DNA from: Rallus limicola
Taxonomy: Eukaryota; Chordata; Aves; Gruiformes; Rallidae
Assembly (NCBI GenBank): GCA_022605955.1
Contig: JAKCOZ010000005.1
Coordinates: 45,684,950-45,748,949, forward strand
Length of the DNA stretch: 64,000 nucleotides
Direction of reading: 5' to 3'
Program-made: the position numbers and the translations under genes
Notes under the pieces: model-generated
What the model was told of the DNA's origin: nothing
The model's input: only the letters and a program-made list of their open reading frames with translations
The model's database searches: none
In this document: positions 25,104 through 35,840 of the stretch, in pieces
Layout: each line of letters begins with the position of its first letter
Position numbering within the stretch: the first letter of the stretch is position 1

Positions 25104-26430
25104 CTCTTCTCTCTGGGCTTCAGAGAGGCGGTTTCAGCCCTTCGTAAAGCCTGATCACAATTTATTAAATAAGCATTGTCCTTGAGAGAATGGGAACAAG
25201 AAATACTCTGAGGTGAATTTAACCCAGCTGGATTAAGTTGGATAACAACACTAACTTGACAAAGTGGTGTCTCTGTCTCAAGAAGCATGCAACTCTTTCA
25301 TTCTGTCCACTCACTGGAGGAATAAGCAGATAAAACCAATGCAATGTGAAATAGGATCTCATGGAAAAATACTGGATTACCACTCAGAGATCCTGGAATT
25401 ACTCCTGGCCCTATCATCATCGTGCAGTGTGAATCCATTGCTTCACATTTGGCTTCCCCTCCTTACCCATACCCATCTTTTCCCTTTTTTTTTTTTGCAG
25501 TTTCTAGCACAGGGGAGCCTACACATGTTGCTGTAATCAATAATAGCAGTGCCATGGGATAACATAAGAGCAAAAATGTGTGCAGGAGGAAAAACAAAGT
25601 TGCGCTCTGTGATAGTCTGCTCCACAATGCGACAGTGCTCCACAAATTAACTCATTAGGCATTTGGAAAGATGGAGGGGAGATAATGCTATTGTCAGTGT
25701 AGAGACAAATACTTTAGTAAGATTATATTTATTGTGTCTGGAGAAAAAAATGGTTCATTCCTGCATGCTGAGCCCCATCTGTAAATAACTTTTGGTGTAA
25801 GGTGTGCTAGGGGATAGAAAATATTGCATCTTTTAACCCAGTTAGGAGGTTCTACCAGTAAAGGATGTAACAGAGCTGGATCTTATTTGCCAGTATTGCT
25901 TTGGAAACTGAGATGAAAGAAAAGATGCCTTTGTGGTGAAGGGAAAGAATTATTCCTATAATGCAGGAAGTTCAGTTCCAGCCTCATTCACTGATGCCTC
26001 TGTGACCTGGTGCACATTTAAGCTCAGCTTCTCAGCGGAGGTGCCAAAGTTCCCCTATGGAAGGTGTCAAGGCCAGAGGTGTATTATGGGTCCAGAGAGG
26101 GCTTAGGCTCATGCAGAGAGGCTGTTCTTTAAACATCATGGTCTGAATGATCTAAGGTTTTCAAGCCTTATCAAATCTCAGTACAGAAACTGAAAGGATG
26201 TACCATGGAAAGGTCTGTTCATAGTTGCTTTTTTTCCTCGGCTTTCCTATGCTTTCATTACTGCCCTGCCAGACACAGGATACTTGAAAGGTTGTTCTTC
26301 TGCTGAGGAATGGTTGCTCTTCTGTTACAGCTATGTTTTAATATAGATGATTCAGTGCAGGTCTCAGATTTAGATCTCCGCAGGTCTGGGTTTCTCCCGT
26401 CCACCCTTTGTCTGTCTTGACTAATTTGGC
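25104..26430. other. Noncoding, no recognised element
   Basis: A CTGTGACCTGGTGCACATTT stretch near 26001 vaguely recalls MIR but is too short to call. Poly-T of about 12 residues at 25484-25496 precedes a GCAG, giving a splice-acceptor-like string with no exon after it. Confidence 0.4.
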
Positions 26431-26436
26431 TGTAAG

Positions 26437-26615
26437 TTTGAATCCCAGCCCCACTGGTTTATGGGAGTTTTGCCATTAGCTTCACTCAGCAAAGATTTTC
26501 TCTTACATTCTTTGAGCCCAGGACTGTCTCTTATTATGTGCATGCCGTGTCTAGCTCGCTGGGGTGCTGAAGTCAGTTGGGACTGCCAGATGCTACTGTA
26601 ATGTGAATAAATGTT
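26437..26615 (+). repeat. Ancient amniote repeat composite: palindromic core plus L2/MIR-type 3' tail
   Basis: The first part (about 26441-26495) contains AATCCCAGCCCCACTGG and TATGGGAGTTTTGCCATTAG, which match the symmetric amniote element built around GGGAGTTTTGCCATTGAC. The second part (about 26510-26615) reads GAGCCCAGGACTGTCTCTTA, then TATGTGCATGCCGTGTCTAGC, and ends GATGCTACTGTAATGTGAAT followed by AAATG. This is the order of the L2/CORE-SINE style 3' tail (GGGCAGGGACTGTCTC, GCGCCTAGCACA, AATAAATG). Whether this is one element or a nested pair is unresolved. Confidence 0.55.
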
Positions 26616-26624
26616 AGTATACAT

Positions 26625-27980
26625 GGAGGAAGAAGAGAGATCATATAGGTTTTCTTTCAACCATTATATAAAAATCCTCTCAAACTTGAAGGACTTCAAG
26701 ATATTACATTAAAACCAGCTTTTTTGTTATTTTTTTCAAGTTCTCCAGAATTTTTCATGTGCAGACTGAGGGCTAACAGCTCTTCATGGTATTTACAGGA
26801 AAAATGCATAGTGCTAAATAATCGCCACATGCCGTGGGAGGAACTTCTGTTTTTAATAAAACCAATCTGGTCTGGATCAATGATAAGGGGGCATAATTTC
26901 TTCAAATGGGAAGCCAGCTCTTTGAAAGGAATCTTAGAGTCTACATTAATCTCAGATCAGGGTCTGCAGGGTAAGCAGAATTCAGAGGCCTGGACATTTT
27001 TATGAATAAAGAGTATTGTCCTCATCTTGCTGGAAATTCTGACAAAGAGATTTTACTGGGAGAAGAAGGAAGGTTTCAGTACTCTGGAGTGTTTGGGGCT
27101 AATCTCTGCTCTCCCTTTCTTTAGGTGTATGAACACATATTCAAGAGTGTGTTTACTGAATTATTAGCTCTTGCATTAGGACTCCCCTGTTTCAGGGAAG
27201 GAATCCTCAAAGTTGCGAGGCATGGAGCAATAACTGGACAGAATTGCTGCCCAAATCATGAATACCTGTCAGCCTACATATCATGTATTATTGCTTCTAT
27301 CCACTGCTGGCAGCCCCTCTCTCCAGTTTCCATATGCCTGGGTGGTCCAATACATTTGAGTCAAGTCCCACTGATGTCAGGAGAGTTTGTTTGCACACAG
27401 TGGTCCATCTTACTACGTGGAACAAGGAGAGGGACTGAGGTCTTGTTATCTTGTTCCCTCTGCTACATCTCTATCTTGCTGCTAGATCAGCTTTCCAATC
27501 TCTCCTGTACAGTTGCTGCAGAAACAGCATGAGTATTCTCCACCCTGAATTTCTAGCCATGATACAATCAATCTAATCTTACTGTCCATTGTTTCTGTAA
27601 TTAATGCATTGGTGCATGACAAATTGCTAAACAGAGGTAAAACAGTTGTCTTTGGATTGTATGGATCTTAAACAGAAACTGCAGGGAGAAGAAAAAAGAC
27701 ACCAAGTGTCCAAGCAAACCAGTTGTTGTCACTGGGCTCCAGGATGACTTTCAGGGGTAGCCACCAAAAGCAGATCACTTTAAACATCTGTCCACTCAGA
27801 CGGCTACATCTGCCGCAAACAACACAACTTACATGGAAATGTATTTACTTGAAGTTCAGATCCCAAATATTACAGGTGAACCATATCCCATGGATTTTCC
27901 TGTCTATAATAAACAATAACAGTAAGGGCATACATAGTGCCTTCATCCCACTGATCTGAAGGTGTTCTATAAAATCTGAG
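26625..27980. other. Noncoding, no recognised element
   Basis: A plus-strand frame of 135 codons at 27125-27532 has no recognisable domain and a Cys/Leu-rich composition expected of random sequence. CCCACTGATGTCAGGAG near 27367 may be a trace of a palindromic repeat core. Confidence 0.4.
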
Positions 27981-27984
27981 CATC

Positions 27985-28100
27985 CTTCTTTTACAGCTGA
28001 TGAAGAGCTGAGAAGTAATTTACTCAAGGTCATGATGAAAATCATCAATAAACTGAAGAACAGACCATAGGTCTCCAGGATTCAGCTCTACTTTTCTACC
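27985..28100 (-). repeat. MIR-like SINE fragment, reverse orientation
   Basis: Read on the plus strand, the order is TTTTACAGCTGATGAAGAGC, then a GAGAAGTAATTTACTCAAGG block, TCATG, and later GGTCTCCAGGATTCAGCTC. This is the reverse complement of MIR (TTTTACAGATGAGGAAACTG, AGGTTAAGTGACTTGCCCAA, GGTCACA, then a GTCTCCTGACTCC segment). Divergence is high but the landmark order is kept, so this copy lies on the minus strand, opposite to the one at 18735-18875. Confidence 0.6.
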
Positions 28101-28104
28101 AATT

Positions 28105-30785
28105 GATCTCAGTTGTACCTCTGGGAAAAGGGAAGACAGGCACTTAGCAGCTGATTTCATTTTATGTAAAATGAACAGAACCTTAGAATACAAAAAATCC
28201 TCAAATTTGTTTTAATTATATGAAATCTTTGGGATGGGTTTTTTTGAAGGTCTAAATGCATATGCTGTGAATGCTTCCTTAGTTGTGTACTATTACATGT
28301 TTCAAGCAGCAAGTTGTCTAAAAGGACACAAGATTTTTCCAGTTTCTGTTATGGATGTGACCATCAGGAAGACAAAAATTTCCACAGTGTTGGAAAAACA
28401 GGCAAACAAGACATATAGCCAACCATAATAATTACTTTTTGGCAAGGTGCTTAGTGGAAAATTTCCCATTGTCATTGTACAAACAATGCACGTTCTACCA
28501 TGAAACAGTGTCAAAGTGTTTCTCATAAACATATGCACCATTTCCTCTTCAGAAAGGTCAAGTAAAATAGCATCTATCAAGAGGAGCATTTAGAAGCAAC
28601 CCACCTGTTATTTCCAGCCAACAGCAATGCAGAGAAATGCTGCTAGTGTATCTTGGGGAAAGACAACTGGGTCTCTGTCTGCAGTGGATTTTTATGGCAT
28701 AAGAGAAGAACACACTAGTTGAAATTCACAACCCATTACTTTAAACTAGCTTTGTGAGGCCCATTAAAGTCAGTAAAGATAAATCATTGAGGTTTGGATT
28801 AGATGCCTCAATGGGAGTATTGAAAAGATATGTGCTAGTGTATCAATGGAAGAAGTCTTTTGAGGCTTCCTACAAGAGCCTTCCACTGAGGGGGCTTCAC
28901 TTTTGAAACAGGAGTTACTACAATCAGCAGATATCTTTCTAAAAATACAGTGCAGCTCAGCCAAAGGTTGTGTGTTGGATGCAGAAATGGCAGGACAAAG
29001 TCCTTCAGTCTGTGTTGTGTAGGACAAGAGACAATATCGTCAATGTTGTCATAGTGATCCCTTGGACTTTATTAATCACCAATCCATACCACATCTTACA
29101 GCCCATGATCTGTCCAACCCTGACATCTGTATAGTATGGGAAAGGTGGTAAAACCCAAGTTCATTTTCACTTTACAACATACTGTGTTTGGGCAATATGT
29201 AAAGGAGAGAGGGGCACATTACCGGTAGAAAATATTTTGAGGTCTACCAATAATGAGAGATTATCTATGTAGAACCTGCGAATAATGGCTCCAAGGTAAA
29301 CAAAATTTGCCCTTTCAATCAGTTGTGATCTTGGTAGGGATGAGGGAAAGTAAAAGAAAAAAGAATTGCTAAAGTATCTTCCAAGAAAATGAGTCCCTTG
29401 GATTTCATTTTAATTTTCAGTCTCCCCCCACTATTCCAAACCAATTCTCCAATGTGGGAACCCTAAGCATATATATATATATATATATGTGTATATATAT
29501 ATCTATTTCTCCATACGTATATAGTAACTTTGAAGAAGATATCTTTTAGAAATCTGCAGTCGAAAACACTGGATTGTTCAGAGGAGAACTACATGAGGGT
29601 AGGTACTGAATAAACAGTACTGAAAGGTTTCTGAATGACTATAATGCATATGACAAATGGAAAGGGCCACTGAAATCTGAAGTCTTATAGAAGAGAAGTT
29701 TAATATGCAGGTCATCAGGGAGAGGAGGAAGAATTGGACAACTTGAAGGGCAAATCATGCTAGAATTCTGTGCAAGCCACTGAGCACAAATGACAAATAC
29801 ACCCAGAGACAACACTCATGTGCACAAATACGCCGTATAATCCCAGACACTGTAAGAAACATGTAAACATTCAAGCTTGCATTTGCATACATTCTGAAAA
29901 TGCTAGAGGACGTTTTTGCAAGCTATTATTTAATTTATTCACAAGGTCGATTTGGAAACAGTGTTCAAATGTTTTGGAAATACGTCAAGAACATCGTTTT
30001 ATTTCATGGTATTGTGGTAGCATCTCATTATATTAGTCTAATATGAATGCAGCACAATGAAAAAGCTATTGTGATGGTATTGTACTAGGCTAAATAGATA
30101 GAATGTTATTACAGTACTGTAAAAGGAAAGATTTATAGGTTAGCATTTGCATTTATGAGTAAGAACAGCACATGCAGCCACATACTTGGCTATTTGGACT
30201 CCCAAGGAAACTAAACCTTTTGTTATATTCAGAGTAATCAGACATTTGAGTAGTGAACGACCCTGCTATTGCTGGAAAAAAGCAGCTGCAAGGGAGAATA
30301 GGTGTGTTGACTCTGCTTCTGGAACAGTTTCTTCTGCCACACTCCCCAGAGGTTTTATCCCCTTTCAACAAGAACATCAGGATCCCAGACAGAAAAGGAT
30401 CCAATTGCACATCAAAGCAGCTTTTTTTAAATTTTTTTTTCAGGACAGACAACTAAGGGGCACAATTTTAATTTCTACAGAAACACAGCCAGCAGGGAAA
30501 CAAAACTACCTTGTATGAGCTGAGGAATGTCTTTGCCTTCTTCAGGATATTTTCCACTGTGATTAGAGGCAGAGGTGATAGAGGAGAGCTGAGGGTATTT
30601 CTCTGTTTCCTTGCTAAAAACATTTTGCCAACTATGAGAAGTTTTCAGTAGGGCATTTCTTCATCCCTTTCTCTCCATTGCTGAGTTTGGATTGATGAGG
30701 TCTATGAGGTTTCTATTTAAAGTAGAATATCCCTGTTCGCTTTCAACTTAGGTGAACAAAACAGATCTGGAGAGGAAAAAAGTCC
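28105..30785. other. Noncoding with one (TA)n microsatellite
   Basis: No frame above about 110 codons and no recognisable repeat family. GGCCCATTAAAGTCAGT near 28757 may be a relic of an amniote palindromic core. Confidence 0.4.
29469..29503. repeat. (TA)n microsatellite with TG interruption
   Basis: About 17 dinucleotide units, interrupted once by GTGT. No flanking element is seen. Confidence 0.95.
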
Positions 30786-30787
30786 TG

Positions 30788-30875
30788 AGAGCCAGATCCT
30801 CAGAGTTGTAATCACCACAGTTGTGCTGACTGAAATGACACTACACTGATTTGTATCAGCCAAGGATCTGGCCTG
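30788..30875. repeat. Ancient palindromic repeat, terminal arms preserved
   Basis: The left end is TGAGAGCCAGATCCTCAG and the right end is CAGCCAAGGATCTGGCCTGA. The reverse complement of the right end is TCAGGCCAGATCCTTGGCTG, so the terminal arms pair over about 17-20 bases with few mismatches. The inner portions (TTGTAATCACCACAG and GTGTCATTTCAGTCAGC in reverse complement) are weaker. This matches the amniote palindromic element ending in GGCCAGATCCTCAGC. Probably a dead MITE or foldback element. Confidence 0.65.
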
Positions 30876-31047
30876 ATACCATGAACACGCTTTTGGAAGC
30901 CACTATTGTTAAACATCTCTCTGTGCTATGGCTGTTGCTGCAGTCTCTTGAAAGAGTAGATATTTTAGTGACAACTGCTTCTAACAGGAAATCTCATACA
31001 ATAATGACAAGCCTTAAAAACAGGAAATAGCACTCAGCTGTTGAATA

Positions 31048-31088
31048 GGGCTTGATGCAAAGCCTATGGAAACCAATGGGGATCATAC
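31048..31088. repeat. Half of an ancient palindromic repeat
   Basis: GGGCTTGATGCAAAGCCTAT followed by GGAAACCAATGGGG matches one arm and part of the core of the element whose end is GGGCCTGATCCAAAGCCCAT. The second arm is missing. The LTR begins only about 50 bp downstream, but the break is not at the LTR junction. Confidence 0.5.
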
Positions 31089-31134
31089 CATGACTTCTCA
31101 TAGGTTTTGGATTATTTCTAAAAAACATTTAAAA

Positions 31135-31139
31135 CTGTC
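31135..31139. repeat. 5-bp target-site duplication, left copy
   Basis: CTGTC immediately before the TG terminus of the LTR, repeated exactly at 32338-32342 after the CA terminus. A 5-bp duplication fits some endogenous retrovirus classes, including ERVL-like elements. The preceding base A also matches the LTR's final A, so a 6-bp reading is possible, but only the 5-bp reading leaves TG...CA ends. Confidence 0.85.
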
Positions 31140-31310
31140 TGTGGTGGTTGAGCCCTGGCTAAAGGCCAGACACCCACCAAAATCAGTCTATTTCTCCCTT
31201 CTTGGTTGGACAGGGGAGAAATAATATAATTGGGAAGCTCAAGAGACAAACTCATTAATGACGCGGGTAAAACAGACTCAACACAGAGTGCTGAAGAGAA
31301 AGTTATCCAA

Positions 31311-31316
31311 TTTATT
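31311..31316 (-). terminator. Polyadenylation signal AATAAA of the LTR
   Basis: The exact hexamer on the minus strand (TTTATT on plus), about 170 bp inside the 3' end of the LTR. Its position and orientation agree with the other LTR landmarks. Confidence 0.6.
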
Positions 31317-31429
31317 ACACTACGCTTAAGAGAAAACAGTGAAAGAGAGACAGAGTCAGGAGTGCAACCAACAACCTTGAAACAAATGCAACCAGGCAAA
31401 CACTTTTCCCCCACCACTCCCTCAGCAGG

Positions 31430-31650
31430 CTTTAGTTAGAAGTTTGCTCCCTTCTTCCCTCCCGGTCGCAGCCCAGGAGGGGCAGGGACTGCGGAAAATG
31501 GGAGCCTCGGTAACACCTTCCCCCCACCCCTCCATTCTAAAGCAGACTTCATCTTCAGTCATGATTTTGCTCCCTTCTTCCCCTCTCCTGCTCGCAGCAC
31601 ACGACGGGGGGCAGGGACTAGGAGATGGGGGCTTTGGTCAGTCCCTTGCA
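31430..31650 (-). repeat. Imperfect tandem duplication inside the LTR
   Basis: TTTGCTCCCTTCTTCC begins at 31443 and recurs at 31566, a period of about 123 bp. Each copy continues through a CGCAGC motif, a GGGGCAGGGACT segment and a GGAxxATGGG motif in the same order. The copies differ by substitutions and small indels. The duplication is internal to the LTR. Confidence 0.75.
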
Positions 31651-32130
31651 AGATGGTTTCCTTCTCGGCCGGGATGGGGGCATTCATTCCACACACCCTC
31701 CCCCTGCTGCACCGTAGGATCTCACCCACAAGAGCCAGTCCTCCACGAACTTTCTCCAAGGCAAATCTCTTCCCACTGGGCTTCATCTCTGCTCTGGCAG
31801 GCAGCAACAAATCACAGTGTCTCTCAGTCCCAGTACTCCACGGAGCTATAATGCCTCCTCCAGCAAACCTGTTTGGCTCATCTCTGTAGGTCGCTTGTGC
31901 TGGCAGGGCTCGTCCCAACGTAAGTCACGGCATCTTCTGTATGTCTCCACCGGCTCCATCCAGCCTGGAGCCTCTCCACCGGGCAGGTCGGGTCTCTGCC
32001 TACTCCATGGGTCCTTTCCTCTGGCTACTCCACGTGCTTCTGCCCGGGCTGCAGAGGCATCTCTCACCTGAGGACCTGGGCGCCTCCTCCCCCAGTCTTC
32101 CCGGCCTTTTGTGTCTGTCAACTGCTTACA

Positions 32131-32143
32131 TTTATATGCAAAT
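32131..32143 (-). promoter_or_regulatory. LTR core promoter: octamer overlapping TATA box
   Basis: On the minus strand the sequence is ATTTGCATATAAA: a perfect POU/Oct octamer (ATTTGCAT; plus-strand ATGCAAAT at 32136-32143) running directly into a TATAAA box (plus-strand TTTATA at 32131-32136). It sits about 200 bp from the 5' terminus of the LTR as transcribed, implying a short U3. Oct-TATA promoters are known from histone, snRNA and immunoglobulin genes; activity here is inferred. Confidence 0.5.
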
Positions 32144-32337
32144 ATACATCCCAATGCCCTCAACGAGCCAACATTGCGATCTTCCTGGCACTCTGTGTTC
32201 TGGTGGAGTCTTTGTCTCCTATATGTGATTCTCAGAGGTGCTATAAGCAGGCTTGCAGAAGACTCTAGCAGCCATTTTCTGCAGCCCCTGGCCCTCTCTC
32301 TCTCTCTCTCAGTAGCCAACTATGCAAAACTGCGACA

Positions 32338-32342
32338 CTGTC
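32338..32342. repeat. 5-bp target-site duplication, right copy
   Basis: CTGTC directly after the CA terminus of the LTR, identical to 31135-31139. Confidence 0.85.
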
Positions 32343-35300
32343 TTAAGGAAACAGGTGCTTCATTCTCAGTAAACACTGCTGTAAAGCGGGATGCTAGTTC
32401 CCTTAAGCCCTACAGAAAATCCCAAGTAAGATCACAAATATGGAAGACTTTCACATGTTAAGTGAATCCTGGAAAGGATTTTTACTCTGAAATTTACAAT
32501 TGAGCTGGACCAATCCTGGGTGCTTTCAAGAATCACATCCTCATGTTCACTTTGGCAACACATGGATGAATTGGATGTCAGTCTGCAAGAATGGCTTTTC
32601 AATCTTACTTTATGGACCAGATATCTTTGTTTAATGAGGAATACCAGCTTGTGAAATGCTGGGTGCTCTCTGCCAGATGCTGAATGTCTTTATCACTGCT
32701 GAAAGTACTCCACATCCTGCCAAAGTTGGTCAGCAAGGTAGAACAGTGTTTGAAGAAAGCACTCCCCTCTCCTCACAAAGGAGGGTTTGGCAGTCCATGT
32801 TCCTCTACACTAATTGTGAGCTCATAAATGCACTAGTCAGTGTTACTAAAAGGCCCCACTAAAATCAATTAATAACTTTTTATGAGATATACAGTAATAT
32901 TCTGTGTCCTTCATCTTCCATTGATAGAAATATATTAGATCAGACTTCCCTGTACAAGCCGGTATATATCCTCCACTCATGCCAGCTGGGCTACATGCCA
33001 CTCCTGCCCCCCTGAGAAGAGAGAAGGACCAGCAGTCCAATCACTGGTCAGGCTTAGAAACTGCCCATGATGACAGAGGCACTAAGAGTGCCGTCACATA
33101 CTGCCTAACTTAGTCCCATGGAGTGTGAGTCCATCCTTATTTCCTTAGCACCTTACCTGCTACAGAAGCATAATAAAAAGAATAAACTGAAATGCGATTA
33201 GGATTTTTTTCATGAAGGGGGGACCAGCTAAACTGCTAGCACACTGCAGTCTAAGGAGCACTGTATCATAAACCGTTTTGCAGAAATGAAATCTCTTAAA
33301 GTAATTTCTTGAACTCATTGGTATCAATGTCAAGATACATTCTATCACAGTGGCAGAATTTTCTTCCAGCTACCTTAAAAAATTTTATTTAAGTCGTTCA
33401 GAAATAAAATCTCCTGAGGAATCCATAGTACAGTAACAAAATGATAACTAGATATATTAAAAAGAAAAAAATTAAAATATTTGACCCAGAAACTCTTTCT
33501 GAAAATGCAGAAGAGTCTATGATGCTTGCTAGCAATTTTAACTATCTTTTAATTTCAAGTAGAGAGCATTCATATGTTATGAGAATTAACAGGATATGTT
33601 CAATAAATAGATTAAAAGGTAGGCAGACAACTATTGCTTAAAAACAACAACATAAAGCTTTATATATCTATGAAAAGCCTTTTCTTGTCTCCAGAATTTT
33701 ATGTAGGTATCAGACTTTTCAAGGCCAGATTCCATGGGATGCATGAGGAGCAATCTGGTTTCAGCAACATTGTAACATTGATGACCATATGATTTATTGC
33801 AAAGAAATAGTCCCTGTTAGAGTTAGAAAATAACATTACTAAGATGCCTCTGGTTATAAAAAAACCTGCTGCTCAGAAATATCAATTAATTCTGATTAAA
33901 TCCCAAAAGAAACCCAAACCAAAACATCCTCAGTTCAGAAAACAGCAGAAAATTAGAAACTCTGTTGATTGTTGTTTGGTACTGGCTAGCCCTCTGTGGC
34001 TCTTTCCTCAGCATCTCAAAGTTTTGGTTCACATTCTGGATGAACCTGACCACACAGGGACAATAAACAACAATTTTGATCCTAAAAATCAGGTCAGCTA
34101 ACTAATTTTTCTTAGTAAGTGTGTGAAAGCTAAGTATTTATACATACTCTAACTTTCACAATGTAGAAGTAAGTCCACTAAATTAATAAAATAACACATA
34201 TGCTCAAAGCTAGGTATCTAGTTAAAGTTCTTGGTGATTCAGTACCTACATGACAAAGCAGAAAAATAGCAATCAACTTTTCCATTTCATAATATCATCT
34301 CCCAATTGAATTCCACTTGTAGAAGCTGATCACAAGTGCCATGACATTTTTGTTTGATTCTTCTCAGTGGGTCACATCTTCAAAGAGCAATCGTGCCACA
34401 CATTTGCAAATAGAAATATTGGTTAAACTAATGTTCATCCCAAAGGGATCTCTCCATATCACTGTATTGCTGCATTTTTGCATTTTATAGGAATTTAAAA
34501 TAGGAAGTGGTTTATTGTTTAATACGGAGCCTGTGACAGACTTCTAAATGGAAAATTTGAGTCCATAAAATATCAAATGATCATATCTTTCAGTCTTACT
34601 GTCATGACTGAAAGGAAATTATTTGGTTCATTAAGTATTCCATAAGTTAAAAACAAATTCTCTCCATTTCTATTTATTTGCAGATCTAAAGAGCTATTGA
34701 GCTCGCAAACCTCTTCTAGACTATTAAAACCAATTTTAAGAGCACCAATTTTAAGAGTGCTCAGGAGGCAGCTTGGAAGCAAGTAGCACCCAAAAACAGG
34801 GAAAGACTTTCAGAGAGCTCAACTTCCAACACATTGAGTTTATTTTTGGGTACAAAGAAGAACCAAGGCCTTTTGAAAATCTGTGCTTCATTATGAATTC
34901 TGAGTATTATTAAAAATCTGGCAGTCATTGAAGATGCTGAGTACTTGAAACCTTAGTGCTAGGTTCTCTTGAATTTCCTGTTGGAAAGTTTTTTGTATGC
35001 CAGACAAGGTTTTTGAGTTAGAAATGTGTTTTAAAGAAATTTTGAGATTACTATCAAGCTACCAGCATACCTTTTTAAAATACTCACTGGCTTAGAAAAA
35101 AAGGGGTCACTTTGTTTTGTGGTGACATCATTATCTATCACACGCTTGGTGGCATCATAGGGTCTGAGAAATAAAAATGTGAGCAAATTTCCAGTGAAGA
35201 TTTAAAAGTAAAGAAAATTTAGTCCAATTATTAATCATTATAGTATACTGAAAACAGAAGCAAGCTTGGGCTGTTTCAGTTAATCAAGTAAGAATGATGG

Positions 35301-35840
35301 ATTAATTGCTGACATGGAATAAAGTGGTAGAATTCGGAGAAGCAAAGACTCAAACTTAGGGGCCTTACACTTTAAAGCTACCAATAAAAAGGACTTTTAT
35401 TTAAAAGTCCAAAGGCAGTTAAATCAACAAGGTTTTAGGTCTGGGAGACATTACTTGAACAGGACAAAGCAGTTCAATGACAACCATATGGTATTATTTT
35501 CCCCCTCTAGTCCACACCATTATTCTGCCATTCTGAATAAACAAACAAAAAAACCAAACAAAACAAAAATTTAGGTCCTGCAGTCTCCCCATAGCTCCTC
35601 AAAAGAAAAAGAACTGTGATGAGAGAAACTAGACATTGCCCATATGAAATAATCCCAGAAAAAAGAAAAAAAATGAAATTCTAATGGGCAAAGTATTAAG
35701 GATTAGACCCTTTGGGTATTTTGGACATTCATCTGCAAAGGTTCTAATGTCACAGCTTTTAAGAAACATTTGGACAATGCCTTTAATAGTATGCTTTATC
35801 TTTTTACCATCCCTGAAGTTGTTAGAAAGTTGGGCTATAT
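32343..35840. other. Noncoding, no recognised element
   Basis: AT-rich unique sequence with frames under 86 codons. A loose A-rich stretch with (AAAC)-type units lies at 35538-35572. No repeat family recognised. Confidence 0.45.
35538..35572 (+). repeat. A-rich (AAAC)n low-complexity tract
   Basis: Irregular AAAC/AAACC units. It is similar in style to the tract at 52302-52348, with no adjacent retroposon body. Confidence 0.75.

Larger units (their letters stand above)
31140..32337 (-). mobile_element. Solo endogenous retrovirus LTR, minus strand
   Basis: A 1,198-bp element bounded by TG (31140) and CA (32337) and flanked by the direct repeat CTGTC. Read on the minus strand it starts TGTCGCAGTTTTGCATAG and ends CAACCACCACA. 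The polyadenylation signal AATAAA is on the minus strand at 31311-31316 and a TATA-type box near 32131, so transcription would run toward decreasing coordinates. The subterminal segments (GCCAGACACCCACCAAAATC and TTGGACAGGGGAGAAATAAT at the 31.14-31.23 kb end, and GTCCTCCACGAACTTTCTCC at about 31738) recall an LTR family widespread in neoavian birds. No second LTR, primer-binding site, polypurine tract or gag/pol/env sequence lies beside it, so it is a solo LTR left by recombination. It is more GC-rich than its surroundings. Several frames of 78-157 codons lie inside on both strands; I regard them as GC-driven artefacts. Confidence 0.9.

Noticed and set aside
25484..25500. Poly-T plus GCAG as a real 3' splice site
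   Set aside because: No coding frame or donor site follows within a plausible exon length. Such strings are common in AT-rich DNA.
26001..26035. MIR-like fragment around CTGTGACCTGG
   Set aside because: A single short resemblance without the following landmarks.
27345..27400. Palindromic repeat core CCCACTGATGTCAGGAG
   Set aside because: Matches only a common 15-base core and has no arms.
27125..27532. 135-codon plus-strand frame as a possible exon
   Set aside because: No recognisable domain, and its edges are not flanked by convincing splice signals. Cys/Leu/Ser-rich random-like composition.
31444..32319. Open frames of 78-157 codons on both strands inside the LTR
   Set aside because: They lie in GC-rich LTR sequence, overlap each other on both strands and resemble no retroviral protein. 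Long frames are expected when AT-rich stop codons are scarce.
33062..33130. Possible amniote palindromic repeat with TAGTCCCATGGAG
   Set aside because: The core is too degraded and no second arm can be aligned.
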